From NCBI GenBank assembly GCA_030035585.1, contig CM057462.1, forward strand, positions 111,843,234 to 111,907,233: a stretch of DNA of 64,000 nucleotides, in the 5' to 3' direction. The position numbers and the translations under genes are program-made. The notes beneath the pieces are model-generated. The model was not told where the DNA came from. It saw nothing but the letters and a program-made list of their open reading frames with translations, and ran no database searches. Each line of letters starts with the position of its first letter. The stretch's first letter is position 1. The stretch comes from Dugong dugon (Eukaryota > Chordata > Mammalia > Sirenia > Dugongidae). This document shows, piece after piece, positions 23,984 to 36,059 of this stretch.

Positions 23984-24645
23984 CCGCCCTCTAAACCCCA
24001 TAGTAACAATTTTTCTTTTTTCAACATGTGGATTTGATTGTTTTCATTGAAAAAGGCCTTCGGTAGGATTCAATATCTTGCATTTTAGTAACATTAGTGT
24101 TTATCCTGATTTTTATGCTTGAAATAGGGAGAACTCACTTCAACTAAGTGTTTGTTTGGCCCAAGTCCCAAACTAGACTACATTTATATTATAAAGAATA
24201 AGGTCATGGATGTTCCTCAAAGAAGAAATAAAATGTGTTGTTACATAACAGGCCTTGAGATAATAAGAATTAGGGACAATAGCAGATGAGAAAAAAAAAA
24301 GTGAGGTTATTTAATAGTCTAAAATGCTGCAAAATGATTTAGCTGTCAATACCTACTTACCCCTTTTTCTCTTTTACTCAGCTTGCTTTCTACTGCATTG
24401 TGTCCTCTTAGTCAACTTTTCAAAGGAGTTTTCTGAATTTAGACCTTAACTTGATATACTGTTCTGTAACAATATCAACGTAGCTATGCAGTCAAGTGAC
24501 AAATACCAAGATAATGAGACCAGCATCTTGGATTTAGAATGCATAATCTTTAAACACTGCTTTCTAAGAGCTTAAAATCTAGCTGGACAGGAAAAAAAAA
24601 AAAAAAGAGGGGAAAAATGTACAAACAAGGTTATTTAATGACTGT
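23984..24645. other. Unique AT-rich stretch
   Basis: Nothing recognisable beyond short A-runs at about 24,290 and 24,590. Confidence 0.55.
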
Positions 24646-25208
24646 TTAAGAGTGGGTTCTCTAAAGAAGCAAAACCAGTAAAGTATATAAACAAATATAG
24701 AGAGAGATTTATATTAAGGAAATGGCTCATGTGGTTGTAGAGACTGGAACATAACAAGTCTGTGAGTCAGGCTAGAGGCTTCTCCTGATTTATGTAGCCA
24801 CAGGGGCTGGCGAATCCATGATCTTCAAGACAGACAGCAGGGTTCTGGTTCACAGGCTGTGAAGTTCAATGAATCCCAAGATTTGCAGGCAAGACAGCAG
24901 GTAAGCTACGAGCTCAAGTTCCAAGAAACGGAGGTCAGACAAACAGGAGCCAGCTGCAGGATCCAGAACGAGCAAAACCCCCTGAGCCTTGACAGAAAGT
25001 ACACCTATACTGGATGCAGTCCACATCCCCAAAGAAACTCTCTTTCAACTGATGGCTATTCACAGTAGATCTCATTGTGGAGGTAATCACATAATATCAA
25101 ATCTCATTATGGAGGTGATCACATCTTATATGACTGCCAAATTACATCGTAACTGCCGGATCACATAGAATCATGGTCCAACCATGTTGACGCACAACAT
25201 TCATGATC
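24646..25208 (-). mobile_element. LTR-like interspersed repeat, antisense copy
   Basis: 'gggttctctaaagaagcaaa', 'gaatcccaagatttgcaggc', 'caacaggagccagctg'-like text and the terminal 'accatgttgacgcacaacat' match the element at 1413-1949 in reverse complement. The overlapping frames at 24850-25032 and 24859-25068 are repeat translations; the minus-strand one resembles the plus-strand frame at 1560-1742. Confidence 0.7.
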
Positions 25209-25566
25209 ACAATGACAAATAAGAAAACAAAATATAAGTGCAAAATGCAATTTATTAAATTGGGATAGATTACTGTGGTCTAGGTTTGTTGGAAAAAATT
25301 ATGGAGAAGTTAGCAGTAGACTTGGAAAGAATGTAAAGAACAACATCAAAATATTTGCATGCCTCTTTTAGACAAACAGTAAGATTTCAAAGATATATCC
25401 TATTTACAGTTGTCACTTGAGCAGGTGGAGTGTGGGCTCCTGTTCCAGACCTCATTGGTAGAAGTTTGTTTCCTTTTGCTTTGGAAGATTAGGGTTTGAT
25501 TGGTGAAAGACTATAAAAAGAAGAGGCCTGGAAATAAGAAAAATAAAGGGCTAGTAGTATACCAGA

Positions 25567-25764
25567 GGTCTCTAGGTAGTATAAGAAGTTTGTGATTGAC
25601 TGCTATGCTAAAGGTTGGTGGTTCCAACCTACCTAACAGCTCCATGGAAGAAAGATCTGATGATTTATTTCAGTAAAGATTACCGCCAAGAAACCATATA
25701 AAGTAGTTCTACTCTGTAATACATAGGGTTACCATGAGTTGGTATTGACTCTACAGCAACTGAC
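25567..25764 (+). mobile_element. AfroSINE, long form, diverged
   Basis: 'gtctctaggtagtataagaa', 'agtagttctactctgtaata', 'ttaccatgagttggtattga' and 'ctctacagcaactgac' give head, body and tail of an AfroSINE. Confidence 0.85.
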
Positions 25765-25839
25765 TTATTTTTTTGTTTGTTTATTTACTTATTTATTTTA
25801 GTGGTATACAAGTCTGGATGTTGTGGTAAAATTGTGGAT

Positions 25840-26694
25840 AGATATGACTATTAAAAAATAAAATTGACTTTGGTGAAGGGTAAGACAGTACACAATACTA
25901 GGGAAGCCAGCACAACTTGTATAAGGAAAGGTAATGGAAGCTCTATAGACACATCTAGACTCCCTGAGGGACTGAATTGCTGAGTGGAGGGCTGTGGGGA
26001 CCATGGTCTTGGGGAACATTAATTGGCATAACACAGTTTATAAAGACAATGTTCTATATTCTGCTTTGGTGAGTAGCATCTGGGATCTTAAAAGCCTCTG
26101 AGCAGCCATCTAAGATACTCTACTGGTCTCACCCCTTCAGGAGCAAGGGAGAATGAAGAGAACAAGATACAAGGAAAAGATTAGTCCAAAGGACTAACGG
26201 ACCACAACTACCACGGCCTCCACCAGACTGAGTCCAGTACAGCTAGATAGTGTCCGGCTATTAACACTGACTGCTCTGACCAGAATCACAATACAGGATC
26301 CTGGACAGAGCTGGAAAAGGATGTAGAACAAAATTCTAACTCACACACACAAAAAAAGACCAGATTTATAGGCCTGACAGAGACTGGAGAAACCCCAAGA
26401 GTATGGCCCTTGGACGCCATTTTAGCTCAGTGGTGAAGTCACTCCCGAAGTTCACCGTTCAGCTGGGAATTGGACAGCCTCATAAAACAAAATGGGACTA
26501 ATGAGGCACAGCAGTCCAGGGACAAGGACTAGACGGAAGGAGGGGACAGGAAAGTTGGTGATGGGAACCCAAGGTTGAGAAGGGACAGTGTTGACAAGTC
26601 GTTGGGTTGTTAACCATTGTCATAGGGCACTATGTATACTGTTTAATGAGAAACTATTTGTTCTGCAAACCTTCATCTAAGGTACACACACACA
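25840..26694 (+). mobile_element. L1-type LINE 3' UTR with A-rich tail
   Basis: The long non-coding segment includes 'agactccctgagggactgaa', 'gtggggaccatggtcttggg', 'agtccaaaggactaacggac' and the end 'taatgagaaactatttgttc', 'aaccttcatctaaggtacac'. The same 3' end occurs at 13562-13753, 26923-27056 and 31691-32342 (two of them with A-tail and TSD), which shows a target-primed LINE end. Assignment to L1 is by recognition of afrotherian genome sequence. Confidence 0.75.
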
Positions 26695-26737
26695 AAAAAA
26701 ATTATCTATGTGAGATCAAATTGACAACAGCAACCCA

Positions 26738-26922
26738 AAAGGTTTGATGGGAAGCCTAGCGGGCAGTGAGTTGAAGATAAAGGTGATGGAATAATTTAGA
26801 AAAGGATAGTGACAATAGCAGCAAAACTGGAAGAATGTAATCAATGTCACTGAACTGTACATGTAGAAATTTTTGAAATGGTGTAACTTTGCCTATGTAT
26901 ATTTTCACCAAAAAAAAAGGTC
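26738..26922 (+). mobile_element. Second LINE-like 3' end with A-tail
   Basis: 'gataaaggtgatggaataat', 'aatcaatgtcactgaactgt' and 'gtatattttcacc' lead into an A-run at about 26,910. It is a distinct 3' end, sandwiched between two copies of the other LINE tail. Confidence 0.5.
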
Positions 26923-27056
26923 CTCCAAGGTCAAGAAGGGAGAGTACTGACATGTTGTGGGGTTGTTAACCAATGTCATAAAACAATATGTGTACTGACT
27001 GTTTAATGAGAAACTATCTGTTCTGTAAACCTTCATCTAAAGTACAATTTAAAAAA
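26923..27056 (+). mobile_element. L1-type LINE 3' end, truncated
   Basis: 'gaagggagagtactgacatg', 'gtttaatgagaaactatctg' and 'ccttcatctaaagtacaatt' followed by an A-run. It repeats the last 130 bp of the element ending at 26,694. Confidence 0.85.
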
Positions 27057-27242
27057 AAGAAATAAAATTGAAATTTGACCTAGACTCTTGAAAGCCTTGA
27101 CTTCCAAGATCAAAGGAATTCATATTGCCATTTAAGCAACACAAATGCATAACAAAATTTTCTAATAAAATATCTCCATTAAAATTATCACTTAAATTTT
27201 GGTGTTACCTCAGGCTCTGTTTTTGCTCCTCTAGCTTCTAAT

Positions 27243-27454
27243 TTCCTGGATGGTACACACGGTTAACTTACTCAACAGCTAACCCAAAGGCTGGATGTTC
27301 GAGTCTACCTAGAGGTGTCTTGAAGAAAGGCCTGGCACTCTACTTCTGAAAAATCAGCCACTGCAACCCTATGGAGCACAGCTCTGCTTTGACACACATG
27401 GGGTTGCCATTACTTGGAATTAACTCCATGGCAATGGATTTGGTTTCTGGTTTA
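27243..27454 (+). mobile_element. AfroSINE, long form
   Basis: 'gaaaggcctggcactctact', 'tctgaaaaatcagccactgc' and 'ccctatggagcacagctctg' in the body, 'ggaattaactccatggcaat' in the tail. The body matches the RTE leader near 54,790-54,825. Confidence 0.88.
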
Positions 27455-27726
27455 GGAAGTCTCCAAAATCTCTTCTCCATACTCACTCTACCCTCTACCA
27501 TCACCTGCCTTCCTCTTTCTGTTTTGGATGAATCATTCATATTCCTAAGGCCATAGCCTGTATTTGTGTATCAAGTCCAGTCTCCTGAAACCTACTCATA
27601 GAATCTCTTCATCAATTCTCCTGTCTCTTTCTTGTATCATCATCTCCCTCTCTACTGGATCATTTTCGGCAAGAAATCCCCATAAGCAGGCCTAAGAGGG
27701 TAAATATGAGAGAGTATTTGTAGGAA

Positions 27727-28055
27727 AGGCAGAAATTATTGAATAATATCATTAATATCACACGCAAGTAAATTTTGCTGAAGATAATTCAAAAAATGAT
27801 TGCAGTAGTACATCAACAGGTAATTGCCAGAAAGTCAAGGCAGATTCAGAAGAGGACATGGAACAAGGGATACCAAGGCTGTTGCCAGGTGGATCTTATC
27901 TGGAAACAGAGAATACCAGAAAGATATTTACCTGTGTTTTATTGACTATACAAGGGCACTCGACTGTGTGAATCATAACAAAATATGGATAACATTGCAA
28001 AGAATGGGAATTCTAGAGCACTTAATTGTGCTCATGAAGAAACTGTACATAGATT
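27727..28055 (+). mobile_element. RTE LINE fragment (mid reverse transcriptase)
   Basis: Collinear with 56,549-56,870 of the longer copy. The frame at 27824-28057 reads a piece of the RT ('YLCFIDYTRALDCVNHNKIW' in its middle), which includes the F-x-D-x-x-x-A-F-D type block of the A motif with changes. Both ends are truncated. Confidence 0.9.
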
Positions 28056-28089
28056 AATGCCAGAAATGCACAGAGAAAGAAAAATACAT

Positions 28090-28990
28090 AGTTGGTATTA
28101 ATATTTATTTGTTGAAGGAATGGACTGATGAACACAATGCTTCCTTTAGGAATGTCATTTAAGTTGTGACTTGAAAGATGAATAATATTGGGTAGAAAAA
28201 GTGAACAGGGATGACGAACTACTCCTAGAAGTCAGAATAGTGTATGTGAAAGTTTAGAAGTGGTAAAAACCTGATGCATTGCAGGATTTGAAAGAAATTC
28301 ATGTATCTGGAAGTTAAATAACAAGGGTGAGAGGTGGGTAATTAACATATCATGGAAGGCATTGTAAACCATGGAAGCGATTTTGGACTTTATAGTGTAG
28401 CTAATGGGAAGCCACAAAAGGATTGTAATCAGGAAATGCCATTATCAAATTTATACTTAAAATGATCTTTGTGCTTGAAGCAGGGTGAAGAAAGGACTAG
28501 AATGATGCCAGACTGATTACAGGAAGAGGAAGATTCCAGGCCATGACTTCTTGGCTAGAGTGGTAGCAGTAATGGCAGAGAGAATTGAATAGTTTTGAGA
28601 GATATTTTGGAAGTAAAAAAGAGAGAACATAATTAACAGTTGGATATGGAGGAGAAAAAATAAGGAGGGAAATATTTGAGCATCCGCTTGAAAGGTGATG
28701 TCATTAGCTGAGGTAGAGGACACTGAATGTGAGACATGCAGGAGGAGGAAATTTGACCAAGTTGTGGACTTTTTAAGCATGAAATTCCTTTAGGACAGTA
28801 AAAGAGACAAGTAGGGAGCTAGATATTCAGGTGTGATACTCAAAAGAACTGGGTAGAAGTTTATATTTGAGAGTCACCAGTATATAGAAGATAAAGTTCT
28901 AAGAATGGTTGAAATTACTTAAGAATAGTCTAGAGAATGAGAAGGTGAGAAGTCCTAAGGCAGAGCTCTAAAGGAGAACAATATTTAAGA
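28090..28990 (+). mobile_element. Ancient mammalian repeat (family not assigned)
   Basis: 'atgggaagccacaaaaggat', 'ctagagtggtagcagtaatg' and 'gagatattttggaagtaaaa' follow an old mammal-wide repeat whose earlier part is seen at about 39,040-39,560 and 46,020-46,790. There is no gene here; frames at 28232-28417 and 28517-28780 are chance. Confidence 0.5.
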
Positions 28991-29039
28991 GATAGCTAAA
29001 CATAAGTATATATAGTTCATGAGATATCATCTCAAAGCA

Positions 29040-29268
29040 GTTGGGTAAAGATAGACTTCTTAATAAATGGAACTGGGAAACAAGATACCCATACAGAAAA
29101 AAGAAAAATTTGCAACTGTAAATCACGCCAAACACCAGGATAGGTTACAAATGCATCAAAAATCTAAATGTAAAAAAGTGAAAGCATACATTGGAGATAA
29201 CCTTGTTATCTGAATCTAATCTATGCTTGAAAACATGCTGGATGGCAAATTTTCAGATAGAGGGAGCC
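29040..29268 (+). mobile_element. L1 fragment (late ORF2)
   Basis: 'cttcttaataaatggaactg', 'acaagatacccatacagaaa' and 'atctaaatgtaaaaaagtga' are diverged late-ORF2 L1 text. It is cut by the AfroSINE that follows. Confidence 0.7.
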
Positions 29269-29270
29269 CT

Positions 29271-29463
29271 GGTGGTGCAGTGATTAAATCGCTCAGCTGC
29301 AAACCAAAAAGTCTGCAGTTTGAATCCACCAGCCACTCCATGGGAGAAAGATGTGGCAGTCTACTTCTGTGAAGATTTACAGCCCTGGAAACCCGGGGCA
29401 GTTCTACTCTGTCCTATAGGATCGCTATGAGCTGGAATCGACTCAACAGCAGTGGGTTGGTTT
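29271..29463 (+). mobile_element. AfroSINE, full-length
   Basis: Head 'gggagccctggtggtgcagt' with B-box-like 'gtttgaatccacc', insert 'gagaaagatgtggcagtcta', body 'gttctactctgtcctatagg', tail 'gctggaatcgactcaacagc'. One of the best preserved full copies. Confidence 0.93.
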
Positions 29464-30046
29464 ATATTCCCTTATATTAAATGGGAAAAACTAATAATAC
29501 AATCAGCCCATCTAAAACCCACAGCTAATTTCCTCAAATGTCAATAAACACTCTAAAATAGCAATAAAACAATCCTCCAAGGACTTTTGCCTCATATAAA
29601 GCATTTAAAATATCACTTACCTGATAATTTAACACTGGATGGACTCTTTAGTTGGTATGTTTGTGTTCAGTATGCAATGATATTGTATAGTGTTCAATAC
29701 AAATTACGTTTCACTTCTACACTGCAATGAACATAATCTCTAATGTAAATAAGCCCCATTAAATATTTTGTTACAAACCCATAAAAATCCCAAATAACAC
29801 TTAGCAAAATAAACAAAAAAGGCAATTTTTAAAACATGGTGGCTTCCCAGTTGAAGAAACGCCTGAGTGAGACTTCATGGGAAGAAAAGACATGGGATCC
29901 ACAGGCAATGTTGCCATGGTGGTAGGTAGAGGTTAGTGAGCGTGAACACCCAGTAACGTGTCTTGCAGAAGGTATGATCCACAGGGACAACAGCTGTGAC
30001 ATGACTGCTGTGCACTCTACAGTCTTTAACCAGGTCTCGTGAGTAA

Positions 30047-30440
30047 CTATTGTGGATCACAGTGTGTCCCCCCGACAATATGTATTGAAATCCTGGCCCT
30101 TGTATCTCTAAATATGATCCTTTTTGGAAGTAAGGTTTTCTGTGTTATGGTAATTAGATCATTTCTGGGTAGAGTGAGTTCTAAATCTAACCACTTCTGA
30201 GTTATACGAAGAGCACAGAGACACTCACAGGGGAGGACAGGTACCACATGAAGATGGTCTACAAGCTAAGGAATCCCAAAGAACTAAGGAATGCCCGGGA
30301 CTACTAACGAGGAAGTAAGCTACCTGGCCAAAACCCTTATTTGGACTTTTAGTCTGTAGAATTTTGAGAAAATAAATTTCTGTTCTCCAAACCACACACT
30401 TGTGGTATTTGTGGTATAGCATAACTAGTTAACTAAGATG
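30047..30440 (+). mobile_element. ERVL-MaLR-like solo LTR
   Basis: Starts 'attgtggatcacagtgtgtc' and ends 'cacacttgtggtatttgtgg', 'gttaactaag'. Landmarks match the LTRs at 45,092-45,684 and 53,883-54,291. Open frames across it on the minus strand are by-products. Confidence 0.75.
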
Positions 30441-30639
30441 GTAACTTTACTGTTTCTACTGCTGCATATATGTAAATTCATCTTAGTGAATTTTCAATTC
30501 AGACAGTTTGGAGTAAAAAAAAAAAAAAAAAACACTGTTAAATTTAAGTACTTTGAAAAGCAAAAACCACACAGTGACAAAAATACCACAAAGTAGAAAT
30601 AGAAACGGAAATAATCAACTGAGAAAAGGTAATTGCTAC

Positions 30640-31600
30640 CTATATGACAAAGGATTAACTTCCAGAATGAAGAAAGAGACTTCCAATAATTGATAAGAAA
30701 AAAAACACTCAATAGAAAAATGGCAAAAGATACAAATAGTTCACATATAAAGATATATAAAGGACCTTTCCTTACATGAAAAGATGCCCAACCTCCGTCA
30801 TGTAAAAGAAATACAAACTAAAACTATACTGAGATGAATTTGTCATATACCAAATTGACTACACTTAAAATGCTTGACAATATATTTGTTGACAAAGCTG
30901 TGAACATACACTTCTATACGTTGTTGGTGTTGCAAAATGGTACAACCTGTATGAAGGAGTACTTGACAATATCTATCAAAATTACAGAAACACATGGATA
31001 CACACACTTTAACACAGCAATGTCAATTTGATGAATCTAATTGGGATATACGTGTACACATGATGAAATATCAAATTATTTATGGATAAGATTATTTTTT
31101 GTAACATTGTTATACTAGTAAAGTATGGAAATAACCTACATTCTCAGCAGTAGGGAATATGGCACATCTGTATATTAGGCTATTATGTGACCTTTCAAAA
31201 AATGTACTGATATAAAGAGAAATCCAGGATATATTGCAAACTTAAGAAAGCAAGGTATAGAATATTCTGTATCGCTATAGGGTTGCTATGAGTCAGAATT
31301 GACTCAATAGCAATGGATTTTGTTATTTAATACTAACTTTTGGAGAACTAAGAGGAAAATAAAGAATATATATAACGTTTTGTTTAAATTGGCAAAACAC
31401 ACACACACGTGCACACACACACATACACATGAAGGATAATCAACAATCTAATAAAAACACAGGAGGGAAAAGAAACGTAGTGGAAGGCCAAAATGAAAAT
31501 AAGACTTCTGTATGTATATTTTTCTTTAGAGTTTTAACTTTAATCATATATGTGCTTGGCTTTTTTAAATCCCATAAATGAAACAAATGAACCTAACCAT
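30640..31600 (+). mobile_element. Old L1 3' portion interrupted by a SINE tail
   Basis: 'caaaggattaacttccagaa', 'gaaaaatggcaaaagataca', 'gaaaagatgcccaacctccg' and 'gtatggaaataacctacatt' are late-ORF2/3' L1 landmarks. An AfroSINE tail lies within it at 31,261-31,325, and a (CA)n run at 31,396-31,425. Confidence 0.7.
31261..31325 (+). mobile_element. AfroSINE tail fragment
   Basis: 'gggttgctatgagtcagaat' then 'tgactcaatagcaatggatt' inside old L1 sequence. Confidence 0.85.
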
Positions 31601-31676
31601 AGCACAATTCAGTAATATAGGCTCAAAAATAGGATTTATTTAAAGAGCTATTAGAACACAATACTTTGAATTTGTT

Positions 31677-32356
31677 TAGTGGAATGTATTTTTTTTTTCA
31701 TTCGATTATCTTTTTTTTTATGCTGTAAGTGAAAATTTACAATTCAAGTTAGTTTCTCATACAAAAATTTATACACGCATTGTTATGTGACCCTAGTTGC
31801 TCTCCCTGTACTGTGACAGCACGTTCTTGCTTTTCATCCTGGATTTCCCATGTCAATTCAACCAGCTCCTGACCCTCTCTGCCTTCTAATCTCACCTCCA
31901 AACAGGAGCTGCCCATTTAGTCTCATGAATCTACTTGAGCTAAGAAGCACACTCTTCACGAGTATCATTTTATGTCCCGTAGTCCAGTCTAATCTTTGTC
32001 TGAAGAGTTGGCATCAAGAATGGTTTTAGTTTGGGGCTAACAGAGTCCAGGATCCATATCTTCTGGGGTCCATCCAGTCTCAGTCAAATCATTAAGTCTG
32101 ATCTTTTTGCTAGAATTTGAGTTCTGCACCCCACTTTTCTCCTGCTCCATCAGGGACCCTCTGTTGTGTTCCCTGTCAGGGCGGTCATTGGTGGTAGCCA
32201 GGCACCATCTAGTTCTTCTGATCTCAGGATAATGGAGTCTCTGGTTTATGTGGCCCTTTCTGTCTCTTGGGCTAATATTTTCCTTGTGTCTTTGGTGTTC
32301 TTCATTCTCCTTTGCTCAGGTGGGTTGGGACCAGTTGATGCCTAGTGGAATGCATT
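31677..32356 (-). mobile_element. L1-type LINE 3' end, antisense, with TSD
   Basis: The insert at 31691-32342 begins with a T-rich tail, then 'gtgaaaatttacaattcaag' and, further in, 'tcagggcggtcattggtggt' and 'ccaggcaccatctagttctt'. It is flanked by tagtggaatgtatt (31677-31690) and tagtggaatgcatt (32343-32356), one mismatch in 14. This is a more diverged subfamily of the LINE tail at 25,840-26,694. Confidence 0.88.
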
Positions 32357-33127
32357 CTAATTAAACAAACTAAATCCCAAACTTATTTTCTTTGTTTTGT
32401 AAAATACTGCAAATAAAACACATAAAATTTTAAAATCAAAGATGTTAAATATAAACCTTTAAATGTTAAAATTGAATTGCAAATACTAATTTATGATTTT
32501 GTTAAATATAAATCTTTGCTGCTGTATTAAAATTTCCTGAAAGGTTTATCGCCCATAACATTGAACATCTTTGGGAAGCTGGCTGTTGTCTTTAATTCCA
32601 CTCCCCATTGAAAGAACCCAAAATATGTTAAAGAAATGCTAACCTTATGTTTGAGGCATGGAAGATACACGGCAAGTTTAGGACATCTTTTCAAACCAGA
32701 AATCCAGGAAGCCTTTTCAGATTAAAGGAGTCATGTCGAAAATATGTAGGCTTAACCTGAAATGGGTTCCCACATTAAGGTATTACAATAATAACAAGAA
32801 CCCAAAGCAATAATTATAGAGTATTAAAATGCATCAAATCCACAAAAATCTATGAGCCCAAAATGAAAACAAAATGCAAAGAAACAAATAAATACTCAAA
32901 AAATAAATCCTATTTTTTTTACATTGGTATTAATCAATTGCTTATACTGAATATGTAATTGTTTATTCTGCCTTCCCAGAAAGAACCAAAATAATGGCAA
33001 CTAATAAATAATGAAGAAATAAATATTTTTTGAATACATCATTTTACAAACCCAAATTAAATCATTGATTCAAACAATTGCCTTTAAAACCATTAGATGG
33101 ATGGGTGAAAGGAATGGATATTTGCAT
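32357..33127. other. Unique AT-rich stretch
   Basis: No gene or confident repeat seen. Confidence 0.55.
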
Positions 33128-34127
33128 GTTGTTGTTAGGTGCTGACAAGTTTGTTCCAACTCAGAGAGACCCCATGTACAACACAGCAAAACACTGTCTG
33201 GTCCTGCGCCATCCTCACAATCATTGCTATGTTTGAGCCCATTGTTGCAGCCACTGTGTAAATCCATCTCAGTGAGCGTCTTCCTCTTTTTCTCTGACCC
33301 TCTTGTTAACCAAGCATGATGTATTTCTCCAGGGATTAGTCCCTCCTAATAATCTATGCATGAGACAAAGTCTCACCATCCTCACTTTCAAGAAACATTC
33401 TGGCTGTAATTCTTCCAATACAAACTTGTTCATTCTTCTGGCAGTTCATGGAATATTCAATATTCTTTGCCAACACCATAATTCAAAGGCATCAATTCTT
33501 CTTCAGCCTTCTTCATTTATTATCTGTTTTTCCCATACATATGAGGCAATTGAAAATACCATGGCTTAGGTCAGGCACATCTTAGTCCTCATAGTGACAT
33601 CTTTGCTTTTTTAACACTTTAAAGAGATCTTTTGCAGCAGATTTGTACAATGCAATATGTCCTTGGATTTCTTGACTACTGCTTCCATGGGCATTGATTT
33701 TGGATCCAAGTAAAATGAAATCCTTGACAATTTCAATCTTTTCTCCCTTTATCATGATGTTGCTTATTGGTCTAGTTGTGAGGATTTTTGTTTTCTCTGT
33801 GTTAAAGTGTAATCCATACTGAAGGCTATAGTCTTTGACCTTCATCAGCAAGTGCTTCAAGTCCTCTTTACTTTCAGCAAGCAAGGTTGTGTCATCTGCA
33901 CATGGCAGGTTGTTAATGAGTCTTCCTCTAATCCTGATGCCCCATTCTTCTTCATATAGTCCAGCTTCTCAGATTATTTGCTGAGCATACAGATTAAATA
34001 AGTATGTTGAAAGGATACAACCATGATACACACCTTTTCTGATTTTAAATCACACAGTATCCTCTTCTGTTCAAACAAGTGCCTCTTGGTCCACGTACAG
34101 GTTCCACATGAGCACAATCAAGTGTAG
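33128..34127 (-). mobile_element. RTE-clade LINE, 1-kb antisense copy
   Basis: From the 3' tail 'gttgttaggtgctgacaagt' through 'gaaaataccatggcttaggt' to the RT region ending 'catgagcacaatcaagtg'. Minus-strand translation of 33,884-33,582 reads 'KTKILTTRPISNIMIKGEKI' and 'VKDFILLGSKINAHGSSSQE', the region just downstream of the RT catalytic box. The box itself, at 33,891-33,902, reads CADD instead of YADD. Confidence 0.92.
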
Positions 34128-35201
34128 TGTGAAAAAAGCAGAATGAAGATTACTTTCTAGTTGTAGTAGAAAAAGTTTAACTGTAAAATGGAGGAGTTAG
34201 ACTGTCATCACTCTAAAACAGGGATGATCTTAGTTAGCAACACTTATGGTGGCTCAACCAGATATTATATGTGAAGTAACATGAAGTTCACACTATATAT
34301 GTTGCAAACAATGTTTAATTTGAATTTAGCTATCCTTTTGGATACAAGTTTTAGATGACAAAAAATCTATAAGGGATAAAATACACGCTAAATGACAACA
34401 TCAAGAAGTAATTTATAAATGGGACACTCTGCTGCACAGTAAGCCTAGTCTCTTCAATATTAAGTCATTATCACTAAAAATGTGATCAGGATAAATTAAA
34501 AAGGACTTAAGGAACATAACATTGAGATGCAACACATGATCCTCAATTAAATATTAGTTTTTGACAAATGAATTATAAGCAACTAATTTTGTAATACTAG
34601 GGTGATTTGAATTTGATCTAGATACTACATGATAGGAAAATTTGCTGGAATGAATACATGGTGATTGCTTACTAAAAAGGAAGTTGTGCTAAGATAATGT
34701 AGAGTAAGATATCATTTTGGTAAAATATCATTTTGGTTATATGTATCCCATTAAGCTGCATATAGGCAGAACACACATGCATATAGAAGAAATAGAATGA
34801 TATCCACTGAGCATATTATAATGATAATCTCTGGAGGATGGGGATATGAAGCTTTTATTTCCTCATTTATACTTGCCTATATTCCATGATTTTCTATCTC
34901 CACTATTTCTGTATTATAAACAGTTATTAGAGAGGTATTTGTACAACTCTGTCCAATTCTGTGATTTTCTAATAAATTTACAGCAATTTATAGTTGAGCA
35001 TCAAAGTTGTTGGGCTGATCCAAGGATTACTAGTCTCTTACATCGGAAGGAAAAAGGAGACTGGTGTATAAGAGTGTTGTCAGGTTATGTGTCACAGAAT
35101 TTAAGCCAAATGGAAAGGTCATGAGCTATAAGGGTGCCTTTTAGTAAGAAATAAAAAGTAGAGGTATAAATAGATGAGAAATTTAATGAAGTTAAAGAGG
35201 T
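34128..35201. other. Unique stretch
   Basis: No gene recognised. The frame at 34846-35124 has no domain and no splice context that I can support. Confidence 0.55.
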
Positions 35202-35716
35202 GCCATGGATTGATATGTGTCCCTCAAAAAATGTGTGTATCAATTTGGCTGGGCCATGATTCAAAGTTTTGTGTGGTTGTCCTCCATTTTGTGATTGTAG
35301 TTTTGCATTAAAGAGGATTAGGGTAGGATAGTAACACCAACCTTACCCAGGTCACATCCCTGATTCAGTGTAAAGGAAGATTCCCTAGGGTGTGGCCTGC
35401 ACCACCTGTTATCTCTCAAGAGATGAAAGGGAAGCAAGCAGAGAATGGAAGGACCTCATACCACAAAGAAAGCAGTGCCAGGAGCAGAGCGCATCCTTTG
35501 GACCTGAGGTTCCTGTGCAGAGAAGCTCCTAGTCCAGGGCAAGATTGATGATGACAAGGACCCTCCTCCAGAGCCGGCAGAGAGAAAGACTTCCGCTGGA
35601 GCTGATGCCCTGAATTTGGACTTGAAGCCAACTAGACTGTGAGAAAATAAATTTCTCTTTGTTAAAGTCATCCACCTGCTGTATTCTTGTTAGAGTAGCA
35701 CTAGATGACTAAGACA
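35202..35716 (+). mobile_element. ERVL-MaLR-like solo LTR
   Basis: 'catggattgatatgtgtccc', 'gtgtggttgtcctccatttt', 'gggtgtggcctgcaccacct', 'aggttcctgtgcagagaagc' and the end 'gcactagatgactaagaca' in order. About 515 bp and well preserved. No internal provirus. The two overlapping minus-strand frames (35416-35671) are LTR sequence. Confidence 0.82.
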
Positions 35717-36059
35717 AGAGGTATAAGTAATTTTAGGTGATTGTAGTGGTAGGTAAATTGTATTTGTAAATCAATTTATTGAGAATTACATTCCTCCATT
35801 CTTAAAAGGAAAAAAAAAAACCTCTCATTGTCTCTATTCTCATTACCATTTTCTTCACACAAATTATTTCTTGCTTATATTTTTGCATTTAGCCCCTAAT
35901 TGGTTTTCCTTCACTCTTCAATACCCAATCAATTCTAGAAAACATTGCCATGAATATTATTTTAAAAATTGAAATAGAATCATGTTTCATTTCTTATTAA
36001 AATGTTCAGCAGAACCTCAAAATGTTTATAATACAGTTCTATGTCCTTATTTTTGTTCT

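Noticed and set aside
35202-35716. Intact endogenous retrovirus flanking the MaLR-like LTRs
   Set aside because: All LTRs here are solitary; no gag, pol or env-like frames lie between or beside them.
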